Assembly: GCA_031963045.1 (NCBI GenBank)
Contig: JASSUK010000015.1
Coordinates: 124,001-188,000, forward strand
Direction of reading: 5' to 3'
DNA length: 64,000 bases
From: JASSUD01 sp031963045
Lineage (GTDB): Bacteria > Pseudomonadota > Gammaproteobacteria > Burkholderiales > Burkholderiaceae
Both the position numbers and the translations under genes were made by a program. Of this stretch, positions 8,791 to 17,192 are shown piece after piece (the first letter of the stretch is position 1; every line of letters starts with the position of its first letter). The notes below the pieces were generated by a model that saw only the letters and a list, made by a program, of their open reading frames with translations, was not told where the DNA came from and searched no databases.

Positions 8791-9357
8791 ATGAGCGCCC
8801 CTAAAAAATTAGTGATCCTTGATCGTGATGGTGTAATTAATTTTGATTCCGCTTCTTTTATTCGAGCTCCAGAAGAATGGCGCCCTATACCTAAAAGTTT
8901 AGAAGGGATAGCCCGACTCAATCAGGCAGGTTATCGGGTAGCGATTGCTACCAACCAATCTGGGCTGGGTCGTGGCTTTTTTGATATGGCAACCCTCAAT
9001 GCTATTCATGCCAAAATGCACCGCGCAGCTGCAGCGGTTGGGGCGCGTATCGATGCTATTTTTTTCTGTCCGCATACCGCGCAAGATAATTGTCATTGCC
9101 GTAAACCCAAACCAGGTTTACTACAAGATATTCTCGAGCGTTTTGATATAGAGCCCGCGCAGGCAACACATATCCCTTTCGTAGGGGATGCTCAACGCGA
9201 TTTAGAAGCTGCAGTTGCCGTAGGGCTGGCTCCTCATCTGGTCCTCACAGGCAAAGGCTTAGCAACTCAAAAAGCCGATTGCCTCCCTCCCAATGTAACC
9301 ATTCATGCAGATTTATTTGCATTCGTACTGCACACGCTAGCCCAACCTACCCAATAA
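8791..9357 (+). CDS. gmhB: D-glycero-beta-D-manno-heptose-1,7-bisphosphate 7-phosphatase
   Basis: HAD-superfamily phosphatase of ADP-heptose synthesis, which feeds the LPS inner core (waaF lies at 44199). The 188 residues show the nucleophile motif D11-x-D13 (LDRDGVIN), the NQSGLGRG loop, and the zinc-binding set C93-x-H95 and C101-x-C103, typical of GmhB rather than other HisB-like phosphatases. HAD motif III/IV is seen as RKPKPG and FVGDAQRDLEAA. The gene follows glyS by 32 bp. Confidence 0.94.
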   Translation: MSAPKKLVILDRDGVINFDSASFIRAPEEWRPIPKSLEGIARLNQAGYRVAIATNQSGLGRGFFDMATLNAIHAKMHRAAAAVGARIDAIFFCPHTAQDNCHCRKPKPGLLQDILERFDIEPAQATHIPFVGDAQRDLEAAVAVGLAPHLVLTGKGLATQKADCLPPNVTIHADLFAFVLHTLAQPTQ

Positions 9358-9375
9358 AGTCTGCTTAAAAATATT

Positions 9376-9432
9376 CCGAGCACCGCACGACCTCAAAGAT
9401 GAGCCCTTTGTGGTAATTGAGGGCGCGCCCTA
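9376..9432. repeat. family A element, right half only
   Basis: CCGAGCACCGCACGACC, TCAAAGATGAGCCC, TAATTGAGGG and CGCGCCCTA match one half of the full family A copies. The other half is missing, and the sequence to its left is unrelated. Confidence 0.8.
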
Positions 9433-9570
9433 AGCCTTTTTCAACGATTTTTAATATAAATCCCGTGTGCAGGATAAGGGATTTACATTAAGCATCCCCC
9501 ACCCCTTTTCTTATAGTCTCCCTAGATTAGGAAAAAGAGATACTCCTATGCCTTTTGCAGACGGCTAGCT

Positions 9571-9598
9571 CAATGTTATTTCATCTGAAATAACATTG
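9571..9598. promoter_or_regulatory. 28-bp perfect palindrome
   Basis: CAATGTTATTTCA and its exact reverse complement are separated by two bases (TC). AT-rich and with no T-run, it looks more like an operator or recombination site than a terminator. It lies 127 bp upstream of the small ORF at 9725. Confidence 0.5.
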
Positions 9599-9668
9599 AA
9601 AATACGTTTTGTTGTGTATTGCGCATGCAAAAGAATAAAAAAAATTTGTATGGCGGTACACAATAATC

Positions 9669-9696
9669 TCCCCGCTTATTGCGGGGAAATTATTTT
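9669..9696 (+). terminator. terminator-like hairpin
   Basis: TCCCCGC, loop TTATT, GCGGGGA, followed by AATTATTTT. A short GC stem with a T-rich tail, although the tail is interrupted. It could terminate gmhB transcription or attenuate the ORF at 9725. Confidence 0.45.
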
Positions 9697-9724
9697 CTAC
9701 ACACCATTTTTCCCGGAGAGAAAA

Positions 9725-9913
9725 ATGAATTCTATAAGGATGGTTGCCCGTGAAATCCTCGCAAAAACAACGGAATGGATAGAAGAATATGATGGGGCTG
9801 TAAGAATCATCTATGAGGGCCACAAAGATGATGAACCAGAATACTATGCACTACAACAGTTTTCTTCGTCCACAGACCCTCAAACACATAGCGGACAGTC
9901 TGGTTTGCTTTAA
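9725..9913 (+). CDS. small hypothetical protein (62 aa)
   Basis: Unrecognised 62-residue acidic protein starting MNSIRMVAREILAKTTEWIE. An ATG with a good ribosome-binding site (GGAGAG, 6 bases upstream) supports the start, although the frame is open further upstream. The N-terminal half could form an amphipathic helix; the C-terminus is polar (QFSSSTDPQTHSG). There is no signal peptide or membrane segment. It lies convergent to pqiC with 13 bp between the stops. A function cannot be assigned. Confidence 0.45.
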   Translation: MNSIRMVAREILAKTTEWIEEYDGAVRIIYEGHKDDEPEYYALQQFSSSTDPQTHSGQSGLL

Positions 9914-9926
9914 GCCTATGCACCCA

Positions 9927-10772
9927 TCAAGCAGCAGGATTTTGCTCGACTCTAGGCTGGCCCATTTCTGTATTGGAAACAACGCTTAAAACATCCCTTG
10001 CCAAGTGTTCAATCAGGTGCTGATGAGCCAAGGCCAGAGCCGTATAGCCCGGTTGTGTAAACGTTTCTGTAAAGTCACTCACCCCTTTAATCGAGTAGCG
10101 TTTTCTAGAAGCCTGCGGATTTAATACGCTACCTCCTTCGGATGTTTTATGCTTAATCCAAGATATTTGCCAGGCTGCACGCATTGAAGCATAGCCAGGT
10201 ACATCGCCTGGCTTGCTTAATGTAGAGTTAAAGCGCTGAATCTGAACCGTGAGTCGATACTGAGGGTAATTATTTTTTGGACTGCGCGCTGCGATCGGCA
10301 TTTGCGCCTCTGCTGCACTTACACCCTTACAAATAGCGACTCGCTGAGAACCACTCAGCGCTTGCTGCAAAGCAAGGTGTATTTCATCTTGTAGCGGAGC
10401 TGCCCAACGCACATGTTCTTTAATTACGCGTTCGCCTGGTGCGCTAGTTAATACTATTTGTGGACGAGCCACTTCAGTTGGAACATCCACAGGAGCCAGG
10501 TCTATATCCCAAACAATCTGTTTTGAAGGCGTATCTTCCGATACGCTCTGCTGCCGGGTCTTGCAATCCGACAAAAAAGGCTCAAAAGACAAAGTATAAA
10601 AACGAGTCTGCGTACTTCCAATGCAAGCCGTCAAACTCACTGACACCCCTATCCCAAGCAGCACCCTAATACACCTCAATATAGCTAGATGGTGGCTCAC
10701 TCCTTTTACAAAACCCGGCAATATGCATAATCGCGCTATCGCCCACTCAAGAAGAAATGGTATAGAGGTCAT
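9927..10772 (-). CDS. pqiC: PqiC-type outer-membrane lipoprotein (ABC-type transport auxiliary)
   Basis: Third gene of the pqiABC operon. PqiC is an outer-membrane lipoprotein thought to dock the PqiB tunnel for lipid movement across the periplasm. The 281 residues include a hydrophobic segment ending in a lipobox-like LTAC (around residue 50), then the family pattern TRFYTLSFEP and LAPVDVPTEVARPQIVL, typical of the ABC-trans-aux (DUF330) domain. The visible leader before the lipobox is long, so the true start may be internal. Its ATG overlaps the pqiB stop (ATGA), indicating translational coupling. Confidence 0.88.
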   Translation of the reverse strand: MTSIPFLLEWAIARLCILPGFVKGVSHHLAILRCIRVLLGIGVSVSLTACIGSTQTRFYTLSFEPFLSDCKTRQQSVSEDTPSKQIVWDIDLAPVDVPTEVARPQIVLTSAPGERVIKEHVRWAAPLQDEIHLALQQALSGSQRVAICKGVSAAEAQMPIAARSPKNNYPQYRLTVQIQRFNSTLSKPGDVPGYASMRAAWQISWIKHKTSEGGSVLNPQASRKRYSIKGVSDFTETFTQPGYTALALAHQHLIEHLARDVLSVVSNTEMGQPRVEQNPAA

Positions 10773-12481
10773 TCTTCACCTTTTTCTTTTATTTGACCGC
10801 GTAGTAAAGCATCAGGATGACGCGCCAAATATTCTGTAAAGGTATTGAGAGACTGCATAGCCCGACTAAACTCCGTAAGTGAGCGGTGTATATCGGCTTG
10901 TAGAGGAGAATCTGATTCCAAGTTGGCTTTGGCCTGTTCTAAGGTTCTCTCCAAGCTCTCTAATGTGCGAATAGCTTGCGGAGTGAGCTGGGTATCGATA
11001 TGTCCCAGTATGCTATTTGCCTGAGTCAACGTGTGCTGCAAAGTCGATCCAATTTGATCAAAAGGAATACTGTTGAGATGAGCAAGAAGTGTAGAGGCAC
11101 TATGCTGTAGTGAATTGATCTCACTAGGCAAGGTCGGAATTTCTAGACTGAGCTGCTTTGCTGGATAGACCGTAGATTTCAATACCTGCCCAGTTTTACT
11201 CGTATTAGAGGAAGCAGCAGATGTAGGTAGAAAATCTAGAGCTATATAGAGCGAGCTAAGAAACATATTGCCTACCTGTAACTGAGCCCTTAACCCCTGC
11301 TCTACCAGCAATGTAAGAGCCTGCTCTGCGCTACTGGCTCCTTTCGGCTTATAAGCAGAATTACAATCCAATGACAGGCACATGGCTCGCGCTAGTTGCT
11401 CTAACTGCTCGGCATACAGCACCACATCTACCGCCATCCGAAAAACCCGCTTACGTGCATCAAAATCTACACGAGTCGACCTTACCTGACCTAGAGGCAA
11501 CCCTCTGAAATCAATGGGTGCACCCACACTGAGCCCTTTCACACTTTGGTCAAAATACAAAGTTGAATGCACTACTGGCCCCCCGGCTGCATCCATCGCT
11601 TCATTAGCATTAGCAGCCAATTGGAAAGCGGCACCATCCAAAGCCGGCGCTATAGCTTTTTCTACCCCTTCTGTTTGCGCTGTTTGAAAAGCTATACCCC
11701 CTGCTACTAAAGAAGCCAATGATTGGGTATTTAATTTAAGGCCGCCTGAATCCAGCAAAAACTCCACGCCACTAGCATGCCAAAAGCGCGTATGGGTATT
11801 CACATACCGATCATAAGGCGCGTTTACAAAAATATGGACCGTAACGCCTGCTCCGTCTTTATCCAAGTCATAGCGCACCACCTGCCCCACTCGGATACGT
11901 CGGTAGAAAACAGGAGAACCCTGCTCGAGTGACCCAAGCGTGTCACTATGTAAAATAAATTGATGGCCTTCTTGATCTCCAGCCACAATAGGAGGCATCT
12001 CTAAGCCAACAAATTTTTTACGGACTATATTGGAATTACCAGCCTCTACACCAATATATGCACCGGATAACAAGGTATTGAGCCCAGACACTCCAGTCGC
12101 TGCAATACGAGGGCGCACCACCCAAAAGCGGCTGCCCTGCACTGCAAATTTCTGAGCTGCTTTATTCAACTCAATTTGAGCTAGAACTTGTGATAAATCT
12201 TCACTCAAACGTACGCTGGTAACCTCTCCCACCTCTACCGCTTTATATTTAACTTTCGTTACCCCTGGCTCCAACCCTTCTGCCGTTTGAAAACGCACCG
12301 TAATCGTAGGGCCACTATTGGCAACGCTATAAATAAAAAGACCTAACGCAAGCAAAGCAGTAATAAAGGGCACAACCCAAATCCAAGATACATTAGCCCA
12401 TCTCGAAGGGGCGATATCTGGTTTTGGAATGCTGGTAGTTTCAAGCATATCAGGGGTATCGGGAATAGGAGCGCGCGTCAT
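10769..12481 (-). CDS. pqiB: PqiB-type MCE-domain membrane protein
   Basis: Periplasm-spanning MlaD/MCE protein, 570 residues. One N-terminal membrane helix (WVVPFITALLALGLFIYSVA) is followed by several MCE repeats, of which the first begins GPTITVRFQTAEGLEPGVTK and others contain GSPVFYRRIRVGQV and GAPIDFRGLPLGQV. A long C-terminal helical region (near residues 450-560) would form the tube seen in PqiB. Its ATG overlaps the pqiA TGA. PqiABC is known as a lipid transport system of the envelope, often stress-induced. Confidence 0.93.
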   Translation of the reverse strand: MTRAPIPDTPDMLETTSIPKPDIAPSRWANVSWIWVVPFITALLALGLFIYSVANSGPTITVRFQTAEGLEPGVTKVKYKAVEVGEVTSVRLSEDLSQVLAQIELNKAAQKFAVQGSRFWVVRPRIAATGVSGLNTLLSGAYIGVEAGNSNIVRKKFVGLEMPPIVAGDQEGHQFILHSDTLGSLEQGSPVFYRRIRVGQVVRYDLDKDGAGVTVHIFVNAPYDRYVNTHTRFWHASGVEFLLDSGGLKLNTQSLASLVAGGIAFQTAQTEGVEKAIAPALDGAAFQLAANANEAMDAAGGPVVHSTLYFDQSVKGLSVGAPIDFRGLPLGQVRSTRVDFDARKRVFRMAVDVVLYAEQLEQLARAMCLSLDCNSAYKPKGASSAEQALTLLVEQGLRAQLQVGNMFLSSLYIALDFLPTSAASSNTSKTGQVLKSTVYPAKQLSLEIPTLPSEINSLQHSASTLLAHLNSIPFDQIGSTLQHTLTQANSILGHIDTQLTPQAIRTLESLERTLEQAKANLESDSPLQADIHRSLTEFSRAMQSLNTFTEYLARHPDALLRGQIKEKGEE

Positions 12482-13713
12482 CAAATTCTACTTTTCCCAA
12501 TCCAGCGAGGATCAAATGCATGGGTGGCATATAAAGTCAGCATCACCACTGCTGCAAATACCACCGCTCCCACACCGGCTGTTAGCGTAGCAAACGCATA
12601 AAAACGCATAATCGCCATCGTCAATATCAATACAAAAATATCAAGCATGGACCATCGCCCCAACATTTGAATCCATTGGTACAACCACCTATATTGTTGC
12701 GGCCGCCCACCTACTCCGCGTTGCGCACACCATAGCAATACACCCAGCACGGCCAATTTGAGTAAAGGAACACACACACTTGCAACCAAAATAAGCACAG
12801 CAAGCCCCCAAGAACCAGTGACCCAAAAATGCACAATCCCCTCTAACAACGTACTACCCCCAGATGATAAAAAAGAACGGCTATGCATCATCGGCAAAAG
12901 CATAGCTGGCACATACAGCAATAACGCACTCAACCACAGCGCCCAAACATATTGCAAACTACGGGAGGTCTTCTTAGGGAGTGTCCTCAATTGCCCAAAA
13001 GGGCCCACCTTCGAGGTCGTGCGGTGCTCAGATCCACCTTGGATAGCAGGCAACCCCACTATGCTTAAAACCGACTGCAAAATAGCAAGACCAGCTAACG
13101 CAGGTAATGCAACACCCGTCGTAATCGGTGCTATATCTGAGAATTTAATAAAAGTAACCAATGCACTTAGCAAAAGCACATCCATCATTCCCCAATGCTG
13201 TAAATGTTGTAGCACGCTAAAAACCAGCCGCCTATAAGACATAGAGGAAAAGCACTCCTTTTTAAACACAGCAAACCGCCGTGGCAAAAGCAGATATAAC
13301 AAAGCCCCCCCCTGCAGCACAGGCACTACAACGATCAAATACACAACGCAAACACCTAACCCCATCAACCATACGTTGCCGCCAGCCAATAACTGACACA
13401 CCGCCCCCCAAAGCGTGACGTGGATAACTTGGCCATGCAAATTACATTGCGCTAGCGTGCACACCTGTGCCATCACAAACAACATCAGAGCCGTACACAC
13501 GAACGCGATCCATACATTCAAAGCGCCACGACATAATGCATCAAGCGACTTACCATTCTCTGATAACGCATGCGTGCAATACAGCACCGTGCGGCAGACA
13601 CTACAACGCGCACGCATCCCATGATCAAGCGCTATCTTCTGATGCAAAACATCACACATCGGGCAAGCAATGTAGGCATCAGTAGGCGTAGAAACTAAAT
13701 TAAAACTTTCCAA
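12481..13713 (-). CDS. pqiA: PqiA-type integral membrane protein carrying an in-frame repeat
   Basis: Inner-membrane partner of PqiB. It has two zinc-ribbon/membrane modules: the first ribbon is ACPMC...ARCSVC, followed by two groups of helices. The start is uncertain. No ATG fits the family N-terminus, so a TTG at 13713 preceded by AAGAG is proposed (410 residues, close to the E. coli length). An ATG at 13893 is open, but lacks a Shine-Dalgarno sequence and would translate a family B repeat. Between the two modules lies GGSEHRTTSKVGPFGQLR, encoded by a family A half-element (12975-13036). The insertion keeps the frame, so the protein may still work. Confidence 0.85.
   Translation of the reverse strand: MESFNLVSTPTDAYIACPMCDVLHQKIALDHGMRARCSVCRTVLYCTHALSENGKSLDALCRGALNVWIAFVCTALMLFVMAQVCTLAQCNLHGQVIHVTLWGAVCQLLAGGNVWLMGLGVCVVYLIVVVPVLQGGALLYLLLPRRFAVFKKECFSSMSYRRLVFSVLQHLQHWGMMDVLLLSALVTFIKFSDIAPITTGVALPALAGLAILQSVLSIVGLPAIQGGSEHRTTSKVGPFGQLRTLPKKTSRSLQYVWALWLSALLLYVPAMLLPMMHSRSFLSSGGSTLLEGIVHFWVTGSWGLAVLILVASVCVPLLKLAVLGVLLWCAQRGVGGRPQQYRWLYQWIQMLGRWSMLDIFVLILTMAIMRFYAFATLTAGVGAVVFAAVVMLTLYATHAFDPRWIGKSRI
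12975..13036. repeat. family A half-element inside pqiA, in frame
   Basis: TAGGGAGTGTCCTCAATTG, CCCAAAAGGGCCC, CGAGGTCGTGCGGTGCTC: the left half of family A. It is read by pqiA on the minus strand without a stop or frame change, adding about 20 residues between the two membrane modules. Confidence 0.88.
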
Positions 13714-13822
13714 AAGGGCTCTTATCAGGTTTTTGAATAAAACCAGTTTAAATACACTATGCCAATGCAATTTGGCATTTAGAGAATGCAGCAATAAACA
13801 ACCGCACTTCTTCTGAATAAAG

Positions 13823-13866
13823 CGTAGGTTGGTGGTGACGAAGGAACCCAACATGCAGGCCACCGA
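13823..13866 (-). repeat. family B repeat, minus orientation, loop variant
   Basis: GTAGGTTGGTGGTGACGAAG, GAACCC, AACATGC. The loop reads GACGAAGGAA instead of GAGGCACGAA. It lies in the leader region of pqiA and would be translated if the 13893 ATG were used. Confidence 0.8.
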
Positions 13867-13902
13867 CTTTGAATCATCGCTTTTGAAATGCATATATTTG
13901 AC

Positions 13903-13925
13903 TTATATCCATATCATGGATATAA
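13903..13925. promoter_or_regulatory. 23-bp palindrome, probable ParD autoregulatory operator
   Basis: TTATATCCAT, ATC, ATGGATATAA is a perfect inverted repeat with a 3-bp centre. It lies 15 bp upstream of the parD ATG, where ribbon-helix-helix antitoxins usually bind to repress their own operon. The role is inferred from position and symmetry. Confidence 0.6.
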
Positions 13926-13940
13926 ATTAGTGGATCAATC

Positions 13941-14228
13941 ATGACTATGCATATCAATCTTTCGCAAGAGATGGCAGCTTTTATAAAAAGCCGGGTTGCA
14001 AGCGGCTTTTATTCCAATGCAACTGAAGTATTCCGTGATGCAATCCGACGCATGCAGACTGAGGAAACTAGATTTTCCGCCTGGCAATCTGCAATCCAAA
14101 AAGGTGATGAGCAACTCAATCGAGGCGAAGGGATCGCCTACACTAGTGATACATTAAAAGACATTACAAACACTGCCATTGCTGCTATGCACAGTGGCTC
14201 GCCAATGGATAGCGATGTCCTCCCATAA
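13941..14228 (+). CDS. parD: ParD-like ribbon-helix-helix antitoxin, toxin partner not found
   Basis: 95-residue CopG/ParD-family antitoxin. The N-terminal HINLSQEMAAFIKSRVASG segment and the GFYSNATEVFRDAIRRMQ helix are characteristic, and the C-terminal tail is the usual toxin-wrapping part. ParD normally neutralises the gyrase poison ParE encoded immediately downstream. Here no parE-like frame follows: the next 300 bp has no plus-strand ORF of toxin length before nrdR. It is therefore an orphan antitoxin or the remnant of a decayed module. A palindromic operator lies just upstream. Confidence 0.85.
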   Translation: MTMHINLSQEMAAFIKSRVASGFYSNATEVFRDAIRRMQTEETRFSAWQSAIQKGDEQLNRGEGIAYTSDTLKDITNTAIAAMHSGSPMDSDVLP

Positions 14229-14542
14229 GTCTGATTATGGAACTCCGCTATCCCCTTCCCATCGATAGGTACTGCCAATACATCTATGTCGTATTTATCC
14301 GCAAACATCCTAAAAATAATATTGGATAAAAGGTAACTTGTATGACTTCGGATTGCTTCAGCTGGTGAATAATCCATGGGTACCTGGGGAGTTACTTTTT
14401 TAAGGAATTTGGCTGCGGATTGAATACGACAATAAAGTTGTGGGTAGAGTAAGGTATATTGGCAAAATATCGAGCCATATCTGTTGCTTTAGCACGCTTG
14501 AAAACGGCCTTCCTCATTCCCCTCTATAGAGACCCTCTCACC
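14229..14542. other. gap between parD and nrdR with a possible minus-strand gene relic
   Basis: No plus-strand gene. On the minus strand an ATG at 14377 opens MDYSPAEAIRSHTSYLLSN and a further hydrophilic sequence ending near AEFHNQTYGR at about 14229, where it meets parD. It has plausible codon use but no recognised family. It may be the start of a gene truncated when the parD segment arrived, or simply a chance frame. Confidence 0.3.
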
Positions 14543-15049
14543 ATGCGCTGCCCTTTTTGCCAGTGTGAAGACACCCAAGTCAGCGATTCGCGTGTAACCG
14601 AAGAAGGTGCTGCTATTCGCCGTAGGCGGCGCTGTCCTGAATGCGAGCGTCGCTTTACAACGTATGAACGGGTTGAATTAACGCTTCCTCTTATTATTAA
14701 AAAAGAAGGAAGCCGCGTAGAGTTTGCTGCGGATAAACTCAAATCTAGCATGCAACTTGCACTACGTAAGCGCCCTGTGAGCGCTGAAGCATTAGATGAT
14801 GCGCTCTCTCGAATTCGCTACCGACTCTCAAGCCTGGGCGAAAAAGAAATTAAAAGCAGCAAACTCGGTGAGCTGGTTATGGATGAGCTGCGTAATCTCG
14901 ACAAAATTGCTTACATCCGCTTTGCTTCCGTGTACCGAAGCTTTGAAGATATTTCTGAATTTCAAAAATTGGCCCTCGAAATCCACCGCTCTGTTTCTGC
15001 AAACAACACCCCTCCCGTTGATTCCACTTCTGGCCATTCACTTAGCTAA
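14543..15049 (+). CDS. nrdR: transcriptional repressor NrdR
   Basis: Zinc-ribbon/ATP-cone repressor of ribonucleotide reductase genes. The 168-residue product begins MRCPFCQCEDTQVSDSR, with zinc ligands C3, C6, C31 and C34, then RRFTTYERVE and an ATP-cone domain (LIIKKEGSRVEFAADKL). The ATG at 14543 is fixed by this highly conserved N-terminus; the frame upstream to 14459 is not family sequence. In Burkholderia it usually follows glyA, which is absent here. Confidence 0.96.
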   Translation: MRCPFCQCEDTQVSDSRVTEEGAAIRRRRRCPECERRFTTYERVELTLPLIIKKEGSRVEFAADKLKSSMQLALRKRPVSAEALDDALSRIRYRLSSLGEKEIKSSKLGELVMDELRNLDKIAYIRFASVYRSFEDISEFQKLALEIHRSVSANNTPPVDSTSGHSLS

Positions 15050-15057
15050 AAAAACAC

Positions 15058-15082
15058 GGCTGGATTTCATTGAAATCCAGCC
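15058..15082 (+). terminator. hairpin after nrdR
   Basis: GGCTGGATTTCA, T, TGAAATCCAGCC: a perfect 12-bp stem 8 bp after the nrdR stop, followed by a short TTAAA. It probably acts as a terminator, though the T-run is weak. Confidence 0.65.
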
Positions 15083-15330
15083 TTAAATCCCCTATCACAA
15101 TCCGCGAATAGCGAGATTGAAGCAGGCGCAAATTCTTTTTGCGATATCGCCGTACACCAAAAATTGCGCAATATATGTTAGCCATGCGTACTCCCTCCCC
15201 TCTCCTTATTTCGTTTTAGAGCAAAGCATTGCGTAAAACGTATGCGTGCTTGCACGCTATCGCGTTTAATAAGAGTACATAACTTGTATTAGCGGCGTTA
15301 CTGCTACTAAAAAATGACAAGAGGCAGGCC

Positions 15331-16833
15331 ATGACTACTGGAAGAATTACCAAAATATTGCCAAAAACACCAAAAATATCGCCAATGGTGGAGGAGAATT
15401 TAAAAAATAATTCTCAGCGCTCTAGAAAGAAAAGTGGAGGAATACTGAGAAATTTACCCTCCTCACACACGGCCCAATTCCCATTGCAGTCGGCATCCAC
15501 CAATAATCGTTATGGTAGTGGCTCTATTCCAACTTCTCAGCAAAACCTCTCGGATGCTGAAATATTAAATGGACCTCTAATACCATTTAATGCCACTCAT
15601 AGAGAGGTAAACGGATCAAATCTGGAAGATTTATATAATTTTTTGGATGAATTTAATAGCTTAGATCACAACACATCGCTTCAAAATACAGAGCCAGTTT
15701 GCTTAGCACATATCTCGGACGATGAAATATTAAATGCATCTCCAATAGTCTTTAATTCCTCTCATGGAGATATAAATAGATTGCATCTGGAAGATTCATA
15801 TAAATTTTTGGATGAATTAGGAAACAGCACGCCTGATTTATCCATACCAGAAACCCAATATATGGAAGTGGATAATACAGAGAATATGAATTTAACCAAT
15901 GAGCAGGATTATGAAATGGGTGCAGTAGACAATCATCAGCCGCACGATGACATGCTATCCTCAATACCGCTAGAGCAAGAACCCCTAACACAGAGCAAAG
16001 AAGAAGCTCAAATAATAGAAGTAGGAAAATTTTATGAGGAAAATAAAGGGAATTATTCTACTAAAAAAATGCTCGAGCAATTAGGGTTGAAAAAAAATAA
16101 GCTTCATAGAATGCTTGCACAATATAGAGCAATCACCAATCCCATTATAGATCATGACTACCGGGATATTTTATTGGGGCCTTTAAATAGAGATAAATAT
16201 TTTTTTGCAAGGGGGAAAAATATCGGAACCCCTTATTCAGAAGACGCAAAAAAATGTATCAAAAATTATTATTTAAAGATGGAAGTGCGGCATCCTGTCA
16301 ATAAAATTGATATCTATGCAAATATTGAGGCTCACACTAAAATCTCATTGAGCACCATAGAAAATATCCTTAAAAAAAATAAAAATATAAAATCCTATTT
16401 AGATAATATTGAAGAAAAATTAAAAGAAGAGTTCGCAAAAATTAATAAAGGAGATGAAAAAGAAAAAAAAATAAATCTCGTAGGTGAATTTTATCGAAAA
16501 TATAGTAAAAATTGTGGCAGCAAACGTATTGCAAAACTATTAGGGGAAAATCATCGTTACATTTTAAACCTATGCTATATGTACGAACATAGCAAAGATC
16601 CTACTCCTAATAAATGGAATGTAAATTCTTTGCTGAAACATGCAAATATTAATGCTGATTTCTTTAAAAAAGATAAACGTAAAGTTTATTCAGAAGAGGC
16701 AAAAAATTCGGTAATAAAATACTTAAAATCTACCGAAGACCCCGAAATTAAAAATTATAATCTTTACGCATTTATTGAACTCTATACAAAAATACCATAT
16801 AAAACTATAAAAACATGGCATTATCAAAAATAA
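15331..16833 (+). CDS. unknown 500-aa AT-rich protein with two kinds of internal repeat
   Basis: No family is recognised. The N-terminal 220 residues are polar and probably disordered, with a basic patch QRSRKKSG (29-36). Two acidic-hydrophobic repeats follow, at 73-110 (LSDAEILNGPLIPFN, LEDLYNFLDEF) and 129-165 (ISDDEILNASPIVFN, LEDSYKFLDEL). The C-terminal part is a tandem pair of about 120-residue units (228-350 and 381-500), each with a helix-turn-helix-like block (VGKFYEENKGNYSTKKM / VGEFYRKYSKNCGSKRI) and a YSEDAK/YSEEAK block ending in a KIS/KIP-x-x-TI helix. An AAGAGG ribosome-binding site supports the ATG. It is more AT-rich than its neighbours, which suggests acquisition. No secretion signal is evident. 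Confidence 0.7.
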   Translation: MTTGRITKILPKTPKISPMVEENLKNNSQRSRKKSGGILRNLPSSHTAQFPLQSASTNNRYGSGSIPTSQQNLSDAEILNGPLIPFNATHREVNGSNLEDLYNFLDEFNSLDHNTSLQNTEPVCLAHISDDEILNASPIVFNSSHGDINRLHLEDSYKFLDELGNSTPDLSIPETQYMEVDNTENMNLTNEQDYEMGAVDNHQPHDDMLSSIPLEQEPLTQSKEEAQIIEVGKFYEENKGNYSTKKMLEQLGLKKNKLHRMLAQYRAITNPIIDHDYRDILLGPLNRDKYFFARGKNIGTPYSEDAKKCIKNYYLKMEVRHPVNKIDIYANIEAHTKISLSTIENILKKNKNIKSYLDNIEEKLKEEFAKINKGDEKEKKINLVGEFYRKYSKNCGSKRIAKLLGENHRYILNLCYMYEHSKDPTPNKWNVNSLLKHANINADFFKKDKRKVYSEEAKNSVIKYLKSTEDPEIKNYNLYAFIELYTKIPYKTIKTWHYQK

Positions 16834-17192
16834 AACTAGTTTAATTAATAATAAGTCATAAATGAAAAATATATCTATAATTTATAGATAACAGAAATAT
16901 TAGAGAAGAAATACCATCGCAACACCCTAACCAATCCTCAGCCAATCAGCACGCACGAGTAGAGGATCCTGCTAAGTTATTAGCCATTACTTTCCTATAA
17001 TTATTGTAAAAGGCCATGATTAGAGGGTAATGGTGTGCATGTTGGTGTTTGGCATATAGCTTTTGGGGAATGGTTATGTATTCTTTATGCGCCTACTCTC
17101 TTGGTTAGTGAATACACATATCCCATAGCGAGATAGCTGCTCTCTTTTCTTTTTAGTAGTTACTCGCTCACTAGCGAGCAGAGTATTGCGCA
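16834..17192. other. AT-rich intergenic stretch with a family B fragment
   Basis: No gene is supported. A degenerate family B end (TGGTGTGCATGTTGGTG, 17031-17047) is preceded by AAAAGGCCATGATTAGAG, which resembles the flanks of other B copies. The promoter for the pilin operon is expected near its right end but was not defined. Confidence 0.4.

Larger units (their letters stand above)
9358..9724. other. intergenic stretch with a half family A element and hairpins
   Basis: No convincing gene. It holds the right half of a family A element, a 28-bp palindrome and a terminator-like hairpin, all listed separately. Confidence 0.6.

Noticed and set aside
12758..13237. 159-codon frame antisense to pqiA
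   Set aside because: A shadow of the pqiA coding sequence and its inserted repeat.
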